A DNA stretch of 41,135 nt from Limoniibacter endophyticus (GCF_014652835.1 NZ_BMZO01000008.1:1-41135), one strand, 5' to 3'. Numbered from the stretch's first letter, positions 15,888 to 24,037 are shown. The notes: generated from the letters alone by a model not told the origin. Numbers and translations: made by a program.

Positions 15888-15965
15888 TTTAAGAAGACAA
15901 ATGTTCTGTGGGTCGGATGCGCCTCGTGGAGGATGGCGTTCGAAATCGGGTGGGAGATAATCGGG

Positions 15966-16409
15966 ATGGCAATTTGGCAATGGTGCCTGCTTTTGATGGG
16001 ATTGGCTTGGGCCATCCAATCGGCTGGCGTGTGGTTTCAGATGCGCCATTACACCGACGTCTTCAAAGGCATTACCAACAAGTATAATGATGGTTTCGTA
16101 GGGGCAGGCCACGTGCGCGGTCGTTTGTCGAAAGGCACCATCGTGCTAATCGTCAGCGACAGGGACCTTATCGTGCGTCGTTTGCTGATCATGAGCGGAC
16201 GCTCCGTCTTTGCCAAGTTCAAGCGCCTCGAAGAATACGAGGGCCAGACGGTGGAAGCCGTCGGCGCGCATTTTGCCGCGTTGGAAGACAAGGATCGTTC
16301 CATTCCGGTAGCCGTCGAAAAAGCCATAGAACAGCTCCACAAGGCACGCGCCAATGCGCTCGAGAAAGCGGAAGGCGCAACAGAAGCGAACAATGTCCAA
16401 TACGCGTGA
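15966..16409 (+). CDS. gutM: GutM/SrlM-type glucitol operon activator
   Basis: This 147-residue protein resembles GutM, the activator of the E. coli glucitol operon (119 residues). It begins with a membrane helix (WQWCLLLMGLAWAIQSAGVWFQM), then RHYTDVFKGI and GHVRGRLSKGTIVLIVSDRDLIVRRLLIMSG, which match the family. The hydrophobic N-terminus suggests membrane association, and how GutM acts is not well understood. An RBS GGGAG lies 9 bases before the ATG at 15966; a longer frame from 15843 has no such support. It is the first gene of the gutM-srlA-srlE-srlB-HPr/EI operon, 38 bases before srlA. Confidence 0.82.
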   Translation: MAIWQWCLLLMGLAWAIQSAGVWFQMRHYTDVFKGITNKYNDGFVGAGHVRGRLSKGTIVLIVSDRDLIVRRLLIMSGRSVFAKFKRLEEYEGQTVEAVGAHFAALEDKDRSIPVAVEKAIEQLHKARANALEKAEGATEANNVQYA

Positions 16410-16447
16410 TCCCAGCGTGATTCATTCGGGGTAGAGAGGGAGGAACG

Positions 16448-17209
16448 ATGTCCATTCTATCGATGCTGTCGCAGCATGCGGATGTGGCCATCCAGCATGC
16501 ACATGCAGCCAGCACGGTGCTTTCCGATGCGGCTTTTCATGCCAAGGTGGCGGCCGAACATGGCTCAGACCAGATGATCCAGCTTGCGCAGGCAAGCGGC
16601 GGGGATATTACGGTCGACGAGTTTCGTAATCGCCTGGAGAACGTCCAGCAGGAAGAGCAGCTCGGCTGGCTCTCGGCTGCCGGGCGTTATTTCATCGGCA
16701 TCTTCCAGAAAGGCGGCGAAACCTTCGCTGGCTTTGTGACGGGAATCATCCCGACGCTGGTGGTTCTGATGACGGCGTTCTACGCGCTGACCGAACTTGT
16801 TGGCGAACAGCGCGTTCACGGCCTTGCACGGGGCGCAGGCAAGATCGCACTGACCCGTTATACGCTTCTTCCCCTTATGTCGGTTTTCTTCCTCACCAAT
16901 CCGATGGCCTACACTTTCGGTTCGTTCCTGGAAGAAAAGCATAAGCCCGCCTTCTACGACGCCACGGTGTCTTATGTGCATCCGCCGCTTGGTCTCTTCC
17001 CACACGTCAATCCGGGCGAATACTTCGTCTGGGGCGGTATTCTCGTGGCGCTTCAGGAACTCGAGCGGAATGGTTCCGTTCCGGGCGGCTACCATATCCA
17101 GGTTGCCATCTGGTACGCCATCGTCGGTCTCGTCGTCATCCTGCTCAAGGGCATGCTGACCGAGCGCATTACGGCCATCATGGCACGCCGCCAGGGCGTC
17201 GAGCTCTAA
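16448..17209 (+). CDS. srlA: glucitol/sorbitol-type PTS EIIC subunit SrlA with N-terminal extension
   Basis: This 253-residue membrane permease subunit of a glucitol-family PTS aligns with E. coli SrlA (187 residues) from YFIGIFQKGGETFAGFVTGIIP onward. Further matches are TNPMAYTFGSFLEEKHKPAFYDA and GLFPHVNPGEYFVWGGI. The first 70 or so residues have no counterpart in E. coli SrlA. They are helical and His-rich (His10, 17, 19, 31, 38). A strong GGGAGG RBS before the ATG at 16448 shows the extension is translated. With SrlE it forms the channel that imports and phosphorylates a polyol. The substrate is not necessarily sorbitol. srlE follows 15 bases later. Confidence 0.9.
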   Translation: MSILSMLSQHADVAIQHAHAASTVLSDAAFHAKVAAEHGSDQMIQLAQASGGDITVDEFRNRLENVQQEEQLGWLSAAGRYFIGIFQKGGETFAGFVTGIIPTLVVLMTAFYALTELVGEQRVHGLARGAGKIALTRYTLLPLMSVFFLTNPMAYTFGSFLEEKHKPAFYDATVSYVHPPLGLFPHVNPGEYFVWGGILVALQELERNGSVPGGYHIQVAIWYAIVGLVVILLKGMLTERITAIMARRQGVEL

Positions 17210-17224
17210 GGCGCGGAGGAAAAA

Positions 17225-18250
17225 ATGGCTAAAGAACTAAAAGCAGTCAAAATTTCCAAGGGCGCAGGCGGCTGGGGTGGTCCTCTTGTCGTCAAGGCCG
17301 AAGGTTCGCGTGACAAGGTCGTGTCGGTCACCGGCGGAGGCATTCATCCGGTTGCCGCGCGTATCGCGGAACTCACCGGGATGCAGGCGGTCGACGGCTT
17401 CAAGGCGCCGCCGGTCGAGGGCGAAATGGCAATCGTCGTCGTCGATTGCGGCGGTACCGCGCGTTGTGGCGTTTACCCGCGCAAGCGGATCCCCACGGTG
17501 AACGTTACACCGGTCGGCCAGGTTGGCCCGCTGGCGCAATATATCACCGAAGACATTTACGTGTCCGGCGTGACGCCAAACGACGTCCAGCTTGCCGATG
17601 GTTCGGAAGCTCCGGTGACTGCCGGCGTTGCCGCACCCACTGCGGATGCCGGACCGGCCGCGACGGCTGCCGCTGCCAACGCCACGGATGCGGATGCTCC
17701 CTTGGCGGATAATAGCGGTTTCGTTGGCGTAATCTCGTCTGTCGGCCGTGTCATGGGCAAGGTCGTCAACGTCTTCTTCAACGCCGGTCGTCGCACGATC
17801 GATCAGGTCATCCGTAACGTTCTGCCCTTCATGGCATTCGTCACGATGCTGATCGGCTTCATCCTCTACACCGGTATCGGCGACATTCTTGCGCAGCCGA
17901 TGGGGCCGTTGGCTAACAATATTATAGGCCTCCTGGTTCTATCGGCTATTTGCGGCCTGCCGTTCCTTTCTCCGATTCTTGGGCCAGGTGCGGTTATCGC
18001 GCAGGTTGTCGGTGTTGCGATTATCGGGCCGCAGATCGCCAATGGCACGATTTCCCCCGCCATGGCTCTGCCAGCGCTATTTGCCTACAACACGCAGGTC
18101 GGTTGTGACTTCGTGCCTGTGGGGCTGGCACTCGGAGAAGCCAAGCCGAAGACTATCGAAATTGGCGTCCCTGCCGTTCTGATCTCGCGTCAGATCATGG
18201 GACCGGTTTCGGTTCTCATTGCCTGGGCTGTCAGCCTGGTGGTTTTCTAA
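17225..18250 (+). CDS. srlE: glucitol/sorbitol-type PTS EIIBC subunit SrlE
   Basis: This 341-residue protein has an N-terminal EIIB domain and a C-terminal EIIC half. The EIIB motif VVVDCGGTARCGVYPRKRIPTVNV carries Cys75 and Cys81; one is the phospho-cysteine that passes phosphate to the sugar. GGWGGP near residue 15 and GPLAQYITEDIYVSGV also match E. coli SrlE. An Ala-rich linker (about 125-160) leads to the membrane part, with TILPFMAFVT-like VLPFMAFVTMLIGF, PFLSPILGPGAVIAQVVGV and LPALFAYNTQVGCDFVPVGLALGEAKP. RBS GCGGAGG precedes the ATG. A strong terminator-like hairpin follows before srlB. Confidence 0.93.
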   Translation: MAKELKAVKISKGAGGWGGPLVVKAEGSRDKVVSVTGGGIHPVAARIAELTGMQAVDGFKAPPVEGEMAIVVVDCGGTARCGVYPRKRIPTVNVTPVGQVGPLAQYITEDIYVSGVTPNDVQLADGSEAPVTAGVAAPTADAGPAATAAAANATDADAPLADNSGFVGVISSVGRVMGKVVNVFFNAGRRTIDQVIRNVLPFMAFVTMLIGFILYTGIGDILAQPMGPLANNIIGLLVLSAICGLPFLSPILGPGAVIAQVVGVAIIGPQIANGTISPAMALPALFAYNTQVGCDFVPVGLALGEAKPKTIEIGVPAVLISRQIMGPVSVLIAWAVSLVVF

Positions 18251-18262
18251 CCCAAACTCTTC

Positions 18263-18300
18263 AAAACGGGCGGCGAGGCTTCATGTTGCCGCCCGTTTTT
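18263..18300 (+). terminator. strong intrinsic terminator/attenuator inside the PTS operon
   Basis: A perfect 12-bp stem (AAAACGGGCGGC / GCCGCCCGTTTT) with a 13-base loop ends in a T run at 18296-18300. It lies between srlE and srlB, 45 bases before the srlB start. It should reduce transcription of srlB and the HPr-EI gene unless there is a second promoter or antitermination. Confidence 0.85.
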
Positions 18301-18344
18301 CATGCCATACACGCCGAATAATGGCGACATTGAAGGATAAGAAC

Positions 18345-18725
18345 ATGACGCTGCACCTGAAGACCAAGATCACCGCCGTTGGACCCGATGTCGCGGATCT
18401 CGCCGAAGGCGGTGTTCTTATTCTTTTCGCGGACGGCTCGCCGGCTGAACTGGCGGAAGTCTCCGTTCTGCATCGCGTTGAAGGTGAAGCCGCGCAGACA
18501 GCTCCCACCGTCGGAACGGCAATCAAGGTCGGTGATGTTTCAGCGGAAATCACCGCAATCGGCGAGAAAGCCTGGGCCAAGGTGCTCGATATAGGTCATG
18601 TCGTCATCAAATTTACCGGCGCATCGACAACTGAAACGCCCGGCGAAATTGCCGCCAGCGAAGTCGACGGCGCAGCCCTGACCGCAGCCTTGAAAGAGGG
18701 CGCGGACATTATCATCGGTGCCTAA
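18345..18725 (+). CDS. srlB: glucitol/sorbitol-type PTS EIIA subunit SrlB
   Basis: This 126-residue EIIA protein is similar in length to E. coli SrlB (123). His43 in VLHRVEG sits where the E. coli active His is expected, and IGHVVIKFTG (His85) matches the conserved GHV segment. It takes phosphate from HPr and passes it to the EIIB domain of SrlE. The ATG at 18345 has an AAGGAT RBS 7 bases upstream; a longer frame from 18219 runs through the terminator hairpin and is rejected. It is 66 bases upstream of the HPr-EI fusion gene. Confidence 0.88.
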   Translation: MTLHLKTKITAVGPDVADLAEGGVLILFADGSPAELAEVSVLHRVEGEAAQTAPTVGTAIKVGDVSAEITAIGEKAWAKVLDIGHVVIKFTGASTTETPGEIAASEVDGAALTAALKEGADIIIGA

Positions 18726-18791
18726 AGCGCATCTGGTCGAGATAGCGGGTCGGAAGGCTCGCTCTCCCAAAAAACATCGAGAGAACTGAAA

Positions 18792-20765
18792 ATGGAACGT
18801 TCCACGGTTGTCCGGGTCAAGGATGGCTTGCATGCCCGCCCGGCTGCACGCTTCGTCAAGCTCGCAAAATCCTTCGAGAGCGATATCAATCTCGTCAAGG
18901 GCGAAAAGAGCGTGAGTGCCAAGAGCACAGTCAAGCTCATGTTGCTCGGCGTCAAGGAAAACGAAGAATTGACCGTGCAGGCGGAAGGTGCAGATGCCGT
19001 TGAGGCGCTGGAAGCACTGATTGCCTTCCTGGACGATCCGATGTCGGGTCTCGAGGAAGAGCCTGCTGCTGTCGTGGAAGCAGAGGCCACGCCGCCTGCT
19101 GAAAAGCCGGCTGCGCAAGCCGCCGCCCCAGAGGGTGGAATAAAGGGTGTCGCGGCATCGGAAGGCGTTCATATCGGTCCGGTATTCGCGCATTTCCCGA
19201 AGCAGATCGAGCCGCTCGACCGGAAGCTTGCGGCTGACCAGATCGCCCCGGCGCTGGCGCAGTTCCAGGCTGCGGTTGCAGCGGTTCAGGAGCGCATGGA
19301 CCGTTCCTTGCGCGAGGATAATCTCGCGGCCTCCGACAAGGGGATCGTCTCTGCCCTGCGTGAAATCGCAGGTGACGAAACATTGATCGAGGACAGTGAG
19401 AACGCCATCCGCAACGGGGTCGAACCGGTCGGTGCTGTGATTGCAGCTGCATCACAACTGTCCGCCCAGTTCTCGCAGGTGGATGATCCCTATCTGCGTG
19501 CCCGTGCCGACGATGTCTCTGCGGTCGGTCGCCAGATTTGTTTGGCATTGCTTGGCGAAGAAGACGTTTCTCTCGACAGGCTTCCGAAAGGCTCGGTGCT
19601 GATTGCCGAAGATATCGGTGCTTGGGATCTGGCGCGGGCTGACCTGAAGAGCATTGGCGCGATCGTTTGCGGTCACGGCGCTGCTACCTCGCACATTGCC
19701 ATTATTGCCCGTACACATGGTATTCCAGCTGTACTGGGCCTTGGGAAGAGCGTGCACGACCTCGCAGGCGCAAAAACCGTCGCTGTCGACGGTGATAAGG
19801 GGGTGGTCTTCCCTGATCCAGACGCTGCCGTTGCGGCTCGTTTCGAGGAGACGCTAGCCAAGGCAAATGCCGAAAAGGAGGCGCTGAGAATCTACCGCGA
19901 TCTCGAGCCGACGCTCGATGACGGTACCGTGATCGAAGTTGCCGCCAATCTTGGCGCGACGGAAGAAATCGAAGCCGCGCAGGAAGCGGGTGCTATGGGC
20001 ATTGGCCTATTTCGCACGGAGCTTCTCTTTATGCGCCACACGCATCTTCCCTCGGAAGATATGCAATATGATGTGTACAAGCAGTTGGTGGAAGCTTTCC
20101 CGAAGCACTCCGTGATTGTGCGCACTCTCGATATTGGTGGCGACAAACCCATTGCGGGCATCGAATTCCCTTCGGAGGAAAACCCTTTCCTTGGCTGGCG
20201 CGGCATCCGCATGTGCCTTGAGCGCCCGGACATGTTCAAGATGCAGCTGCGGGCGTTGTTGCGCGCAGCTGTCCACGGTAATCTGAAGGTCATGCTTCCC
20301 ATGATCTCCACGGTTGACGAGATCGAGCGTACCGAGCGGCTGATCGAGGAATGCCGCCAGGAGCTGAAGGAAAAACGCATTGCCTTCGGTGATTTCGCCC
20401 TTGGGGTCATGATAGAGACGCCGGCTGCGGTGCTGATTGCGCCAATGCTTGCCAAGAAGGCAGCCTTCTTCTCCATCGGTACGAATGATCTGACGCAATA
20501 TATCATGGCGGCCGATCGTCTGAATCCGGCGGTTGCCGGCTTGAACGATGTGACCAATCCGGCTGTCATGGCGGCGATCGAGATGGTGGCGAAGGCAGGT
20601 CGCCAAGCGGGTATCATGGTTGGCATGTGCGGTGAGGCAGCGGGCCGCCCGGATCTCATTCCCGAGTTCGTTCGCTTCGGCCTGACGGAACTTTCGATGA
20701 GTCCGGCGTCTATTCCGCGTGCCAAGCGTACGCTGAGCGAACTTGGCAAGAAATCGGCAGCCTGA
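18792..20765 (+). CDS. HPr-Enzyme I fusion phosphotransferase of the PTS
   Basis: This 657-residue fusion carries the whole soluble phosphate chain of a PTS. Residues 1-85 are an HPr domain with His14 in GLHARPAARF and Ser45 in the SAKS region. An Ala/Pro/Glu linker (85-115) leads to Enzyme I, which has phospho-His301 in GHGAATSHIAIIAR. PEP-binding segments TLDIGGDKP, ENPFLGWRGIRM and SIGTNDLTQY and active Cys in GMCGEAAGRP follow. It takes phosphate from PEP and charges SrlB. Most relatives have only the nitrogen PTS (EI-Ntr, NPr) and no sugar permease, so this is a dedicated set. It lacks the GAF domain of EI-Ntr. Confidence 0.93.
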   Translation: MERSTVVRVKDGLHARPAARFVKLAKSFESDINLVKGEKSVSAKSTVKLMLLGVKENEELTVQAEGADAVEALEALIAFLDDPMSGLEEEPAAVVEAEATPPAEKPAAQAAAPEGGIKGVAASEGVHIGPVFAHFPKQIEPLDRKLAADQIAPALAQFQAAVAAVQERMDRSLREDNLAASDKGIVSALREIAGDETLIEDSENAIRNGVEPVGAVIAAASQLSAQFSQVDDPYLRARADDVSAVGRQICLALLGEEDVSLDRLPKGSVLIAEDIGAWDLARADLKSIGAIVCGHGAATSHIAIIARTHGIPAVLGLGKSVHDLAGAKTVAVDGDKGVVFPDPDAAVAARFEETLAKANAEKEALRIYRDLEPTLDDGTVIEVAANLGATEEIEAAQEAGAMGIGLFRTELLFMRHTHLPSEDMQYDVYKQLVEAFPKHSVIVRTLDIGGDKPIAGIEFPSEENPFLGWRGIRMCLERPDMFKMQLRALLRAAVHGNLKVMLPMISTVDEIERTERLIEECRQELKEKRIAFGDFALGVMIETPAAVLIAPMLAKKAAFFSIGTNDLTQYIMAADRLNPAVAGLNDVTNPAVMAAIEMVAKAGRQAGIMVGMCGEAAGRPDLIPEFVRFGLTELSMSPASIPRAKRTLSELGKKSAA

Positions 20766-20775
20766 CAGGCAATCG

Positions 20776-20803
20776 AAAGGCCGGTGCATCTGCATCGGCG
20801 TTT
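20776..20803 (+). terminator. terminator after the PTS operon
   Basis: A stem of about 12 pairs (AAAGGCCGGTGCA with TGCATCGGCGTTT, one mismatch and one G-U pair) lies 11 bases after the HPr-EI stop codon. It probably separates the PTS operon from the regulator gene. Confidence 0.6.
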
Positions 20804-20903
20804 CTCCGAATAAAAATCAATAGCCTAAAGTCGCGCAGGCGCTGCATGTCTTCACCATTGACGCTGACGGCGCATGTCTATTTTGTATCGCTGTAAATCT
20901 AGA

Positions 20904-20926
20904 TGATTCCGATTTCGTGCGAATCA
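20904..20926. promoter_or_regulatory. inverted repeat before the SorC-type gene
   Basis: TGATTC (20904-20909) and GAATCA (20921-20926) form an inverted repeat with an 11-base spacer, ending just before the GGAGG RBS. It may be an autoregulatory operator, or a chance symmetry. Confidence 0.3.
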
Positions 20927-20944
20927 AATGCTTTTGGAGGATCT

Positions 20945-21943
20945 GTGGCGAGGAGAGGCAACAAGGCTTCAGACGATGATTCCATGCCGTCCGGACAGCT
21001 GGGGGGAGACAGCCGTCAGGATCGACTGCGTATGCGCGCGGCCTGGATGTATTTCATCGAACAGATGACGCAGAACGAGATCGCCGAGACGCTTGGCATC
21101 GGTCGTGTCAGCGTGGTTCGGATGCTGGCTGAAGCGCGCGGCCGCAACGAGGTGAAGGTCACCATCCAGGGCGAGCTGGCCGAAGCAACACGTCTCGAGC
21201 GTGCGCTCGAAGATCGTTTCGGCATCGATCGTGTTTACGTTGCGCCTATCTCGGGCGAAGAAGCTGATCCCGTCCCGGCGATCGCTGCCGTTACCGGCGC
21301 CTATCTTTCCGAAGCCATGAAGGCCGGTATGTCGGTTGGCGTTGGCTGGGGCAAGACGCTTCTGGCAACATTGCCATTCATCGACGCGCGTTCGTTGGCG
21401 GATTTCAAGGTGATCTCGCTGCTGGGCGGCATCGGTCACGCCCGGCGTTATAATCCGGCTGAATTTGCATGGCGTTTTGCACAGGTGTTTCAGGGCGACG
21501 GTTATCTGATGCCGGCTCCTGCGGTGGTCGATAGCGTCGAAACGCGGGTCGCTCTTATCGAGCGCTGCGGCTTGAACGAAATCTTCGAGATGGCGGACAA
21601 GCTCGATGCGGCACTACTTTCCGTGGGGGGTATGTCGGCTGCCACAACACTCTATCGTGGCGGCTTTCTCAAGGAAGAAGACCGTGCCGTGCTGGAAAAC
21701 CATGGAGCCGTGGGCGATCTTCTTTATCATTTCTATGATGCGGAAGGGCAACTGGTCGATCACCCGATCAACTCGCTGATCATGTCGGTTGATGTCGAGC
21801 GCCTGAAGAAGGTGCCGGTGCGAATTCTGACCTCCGGCGGACCGGACAAGGTGGACGCCCTGATGGGGGCGCTGAAGCTGATTGAGCCCACGGTTTTCAT
21901 CACCGACGAAGAAAGCGCGCGGAAGATGCTTGAGCGCGCTTAA
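20945..21943 (+). CDS. SorC family sugar-responsive transcriptional regulator
   Basis: This 332-residue regulator has an N-terminal helix-turn-helix (RMRAAWMYFIEQMTQNEIAETLGIGRVSVVRMLAEAR, about residues 30-65) and a C-terminal sugar-phosphate-binding domain of the SorC/DeoR-like fold. Matching segments include GVGWGKTLLATL, SLLGGIGHA and LLSVGGMS, as in EryD and SorC proteins. It likely senses the phosphorylated substrate or an intermediate of the locus. The GTG at 20945 lies 4 bases after GGAGG and is the preferred start; an ATG at 20903 upstream has no RBS. It has its own transcription unit downstream of the PTS operon and ends at a strong terminator. Confidence 0.88.
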   Translation: MARRGNKASDDDSMPSGQLGGDSRQDRLRMRAAWMYFIEQMTQNEIAETLGIGRVSVVRMLAEARGRNEVKVTIQGELAEATRLERALEDRFGIDRVYVAPISGEEADPVPAIAAVTGAYLSEAMKAGMSVGVGWGKTLLATLPFIDARSLADFKVISLLGGIGHARRYNPAEFAWRFAQVFQGDGYLMPAPAVVDSVETRVALIERCGLNEIFEMADKLDAALLSVGGMSAATTLYRGGFLKEEDRAVLENHGAVGDLLYHFYDAEGQLVDHPINSLIMSVDVERLKKVPVRILTSGGPDKVDALMGALKLIEPTVFITDEESARKMLERA

Positions 21944-21957
21944 ATTTCCGCGGTAAG

Positions 21958-21996
21958 AACAATAAAGCCGGCCCTCGTGGGGCCGGTTTTATTGTT
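21958..21996. terminator. bidirectional intrinsic terminator
   Basis: A 17-bp stem (AACAATAAAGCCGGCCC with its complement, one G-U pair) with a 5-base loop and flanking A/T tracts sits between the convergent sorC-type and btuB genes. It is a classic two-way terminator. Confidence 0.88.
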
Positions 21997-23919
21997 TCAG
22001 AAGCTCCCTTTCAGTCCGATAAGCGCGGTGCGGCCCGAGCCACGATACCCCAAGACTTCCTCGTGCTCTTTGTCCAGCAGGTTCTCAATGCGCAAGTAGC
22101 CTTTCAGGTTTTCGCTGAACTGATAGGATCCGCCGAAATTGACCAGCGTACGCGCACGCAGATTGACTGGCGTGCTATAGCTGGGCGGGCCGAAATAAGT
22201 GTCCCGCGTCGTCCCATTATAGTCCATCTCACCAAACACGGTCGCCCGGTTTTCAAAGAAGGTGTAAGTGACATTGAGCGAGGCACTATGGCGGGGACGA
22301 CGGATTTCGGTGACGCCGTCTGGATCGGTGGCGTCCGTGTAGGTATAGTTAGCGCGTGTTGTCAGGCCGTCCAGGATTTCGGCGGTCGCTGCGATTTCAA
22401 GACCTTGGCGGCGGCTTCTGCCGTCCAGATTCATCGCGCTGTCGAAGGTCGGACTGTAGACGATTTCGTCATTGAGCACCATGTTGAACCAGGTAACATC
22501 AACGATCACTCGATCATGGAAGAAGCCTTGCTCAATGCCAACGTCCCAGCCACGGCTCTCCTCGGGTTTCAGGTTCGGGTTACCGAGATAGACGCCAGGA
22601 TAGTAGCCGAATTGCTCATCAAAGGTCGGGTTTGTCACGCCGGTGCCGATAGAAGCGTGCAGCCTGGGCCCGCCATCGAACGTCTGCCAGGCAGCCGAAA
22701 GCGAATAGGTCGTCGCGTTCTTGAAAGCATCATTAATATCGTGGCGAAGCGCTGTCCCGAGGTAGATGCGATCGAATAGCTCCGTACGATATTCGCCGAC
22801 GAAGCCGTGCAAACTGCGGCTCCGCTCGTTAAGTTGGTCCGGTGCGATGCCGGGTGCATCAAGCATGTTGTAGCTTTCACGTTCCCACTCATATCCGGCC
22901 GTAAGCGTATGCCTGGCGTCGGCAAGGGCCGGTGTCTCAAAAGCGTAGGAAAGCTGATAAAGACCGGAGACGCGGCGACCTTTATTGCCCGACAGCAGGG
23001 TTCCGTCTCGATAGTTTCTGCGTTCGGTATCGCCGAAGGAAAAGCGCAGGCGTTGCGTTAGGGCGTCGTCAGGCGTCTTGCTGGTCAGGCCGATCGAGCC
23101 AAGCAGGCTGATGCGGCGAGACGCATCATCGCTATCTGCGGGAAGGGCGGTTGCGTAATCCTCCGCATCCGTTTCCCCGAGCAGGCGCGCATAGCGTAAC
23201 GTGCCGTCCAGCGTCGTATTGGGAGCTATATCGGCATTGAAGCGCGCGCTGAAGGTGCCGCTCCTGCTTCCGTCATTCTCATCACCTTCGCGGGACATAT
23301 TATGACCATCGGTGCGAAAGAGAGATGTCGACACTGCCCCGTCGATGGTCTCCGCGCCGCCGCGCCATGACAGCAGACCGCGAGCCGTGCTTCTGGTGCC
23401 GACCATAGTTTCCCAGCCCCAGCGGCTGGCATTCCGTTCTCCTCCTACCGTGATGATATTGATGACACCGGCGAGTGCATTCGACCCCCAAAACGCGCTT
23501 TGCGGCCCGCGCAACACTTCGATCCGCTCTATATCGCTTGCCTGCAATCCACTGAAATCGAATTCGCCGGTGGCGGCCTCGCTGGCTTCGATCCCGTCAA
23601 TGAGGACGAGGACATGATTGGCTTCGCCACCACGCATGCGCAGCTGTGTCGGGCCGGCGCCAGCGCTTATGCTGATGCCGGGAAGCTGGCGCAAGGCATC
23701 CGTCACGTTGACGATGTTGCGCGCTTCCAGTTCTTCGCGCGTGATGACGCTGGTGGCGCGCCCATTCTTTGCAGCTTCCAGAGGCGTGCGCCCTGCGGTG
23801 ATGACGATCTGGTCTAGAAGAACGGGCTCGGCATTCTGCGCAAGGGCAGGGGAGAGACCTGTCCCAAGTGAGGTCGTAATGCCGAGATGAATCAAAAAGG
23901 TTTTCATGGCTACACGCAT
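21997..23919 (-). CDS. btuB: TonB-dependent vitamin B12 receptor BtuB
   Basis: This outer-membrane receptor has 640 residues from the chosen start. A signal peptide (MRVAMKTFLIHLGITTSLGTGLSPALAQ) is followed by a TonB box near DQIVITAGRT. The plug domain has VTDALRQLPGISISAGAGPTQLRMRGG and IERIEVLRGPQSAFWGSNALAGVINI. The 22-strand barrel ends in Phe (GLKGSF). A cobalamin riboswitch lies directly upstream, which identifies the substrate as a cobalamin. The ATG at 23919 has AGG 8 bases upstream, within a small hairpin; ATGs at 23907 and 23946 are alternatives. No BtuCDF transport genes are next to it in the window. Confidence 0.9.
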   Translation of the reverse strand: MRVAMKTFLIHLGITTSLGTGLSPALAQNAEPVLLDQIVITAGRTPLEAAKNGRATSVITREELEARNIVNVTDALRQLPGISISAGAGPTQLRMRGGEANHVLVLIDGIEASEAATGEFDFSGLQASDIERIEVLRGPQSAFWGSNALAGVINIITVGGERNASRWGWETMVGTRSTARGLLSWRGGAETIDGAVSTSLFRTDGHNMSREGDENDGSRSGTFSARFNADIAPNTTLDGTLRYARLLGETDAEDYATALPADSDDASRRISLLGSIGLTSKTPDDALTQRLRFSFGDTERRNYRDGTLLSGNKGRRVSGLYQLSYAFETPALADARHTLTAGYEWERESYNMLDAPGIAPDQLNERSRSLHGFVGEYRTELFDRIYLGTALRHDINDAFKNATTYSLSAAWQTFDGGPRLHASIGTGVTNPTFDEQFGYYPGVYLGNPNLKPEESRGWDVGIEQGFFHDRVIVDVTWFNMVLNDEIVYSPTFDSAMNLDGRSRRQGLEIAATAEILDGLTTRANYTYTDATDPDGVTEIRRPRHSASLNVTYTFFENRATVFGEMDYNGTTRDTYFGPPSYSTPVNLRARTLVNFGGSYQFSENLKGYLRIENLLDKEHEEVLGYRGSGRTALIGLKGSF

Positions 23920-23922
23920 GCA

Positions 23923-23935
23923 AGCGCCTGGCGCT
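23923..23935 (-). promoter_or_regulatory. possible RBS-sequestering hairpin of btuB
   Basis: AGCGCC-A-GGCGCT (minus strand) is a perfect 6-bp inverted repeat. It contains the AGG that would serve as Shine-Dalgarno for the ATG at 23919. It could be the expression-platform hairpin of the riboswitch upstream. Confidence 0.45.
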
Positions 23936-24037
23936 AAGGAGAACATGCCTGTCCGCGGGCTTGCGGTCAGACGGCGACTAATGTCACCGCGACAGCAAAG
24001 CTGCACCTCGGCACCCCACGTACCCAAGGTCTGGTGA

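Noticed and set aside
15789-15893. 34-codon open frame between the HAD and gutM genes
   Set aside because: It has no RBS, overlaps the probable regulatory region, and has no recognisable features.
15966-18725. Simple sorbitol utilisation operon
   Set aside because: No sorbitol-6-phosphate dehydrogenase (SrlD-type) gene is present. The metabolic genes of the locus are drl and E1/E2 instead, so sorbitol is not the favoured substrate.
20766-20944. Small gene between the HPr-EI and regulator genes
   Set aside because: Only a terminator hairpin and promoter-like AT-rich sequence were seen; no frame with an RBS.
22063-22779. Plus-strand open frame inside btuB
   Set aside because: It is antisense to the well-supported barrel domain and has no domain or RBS.
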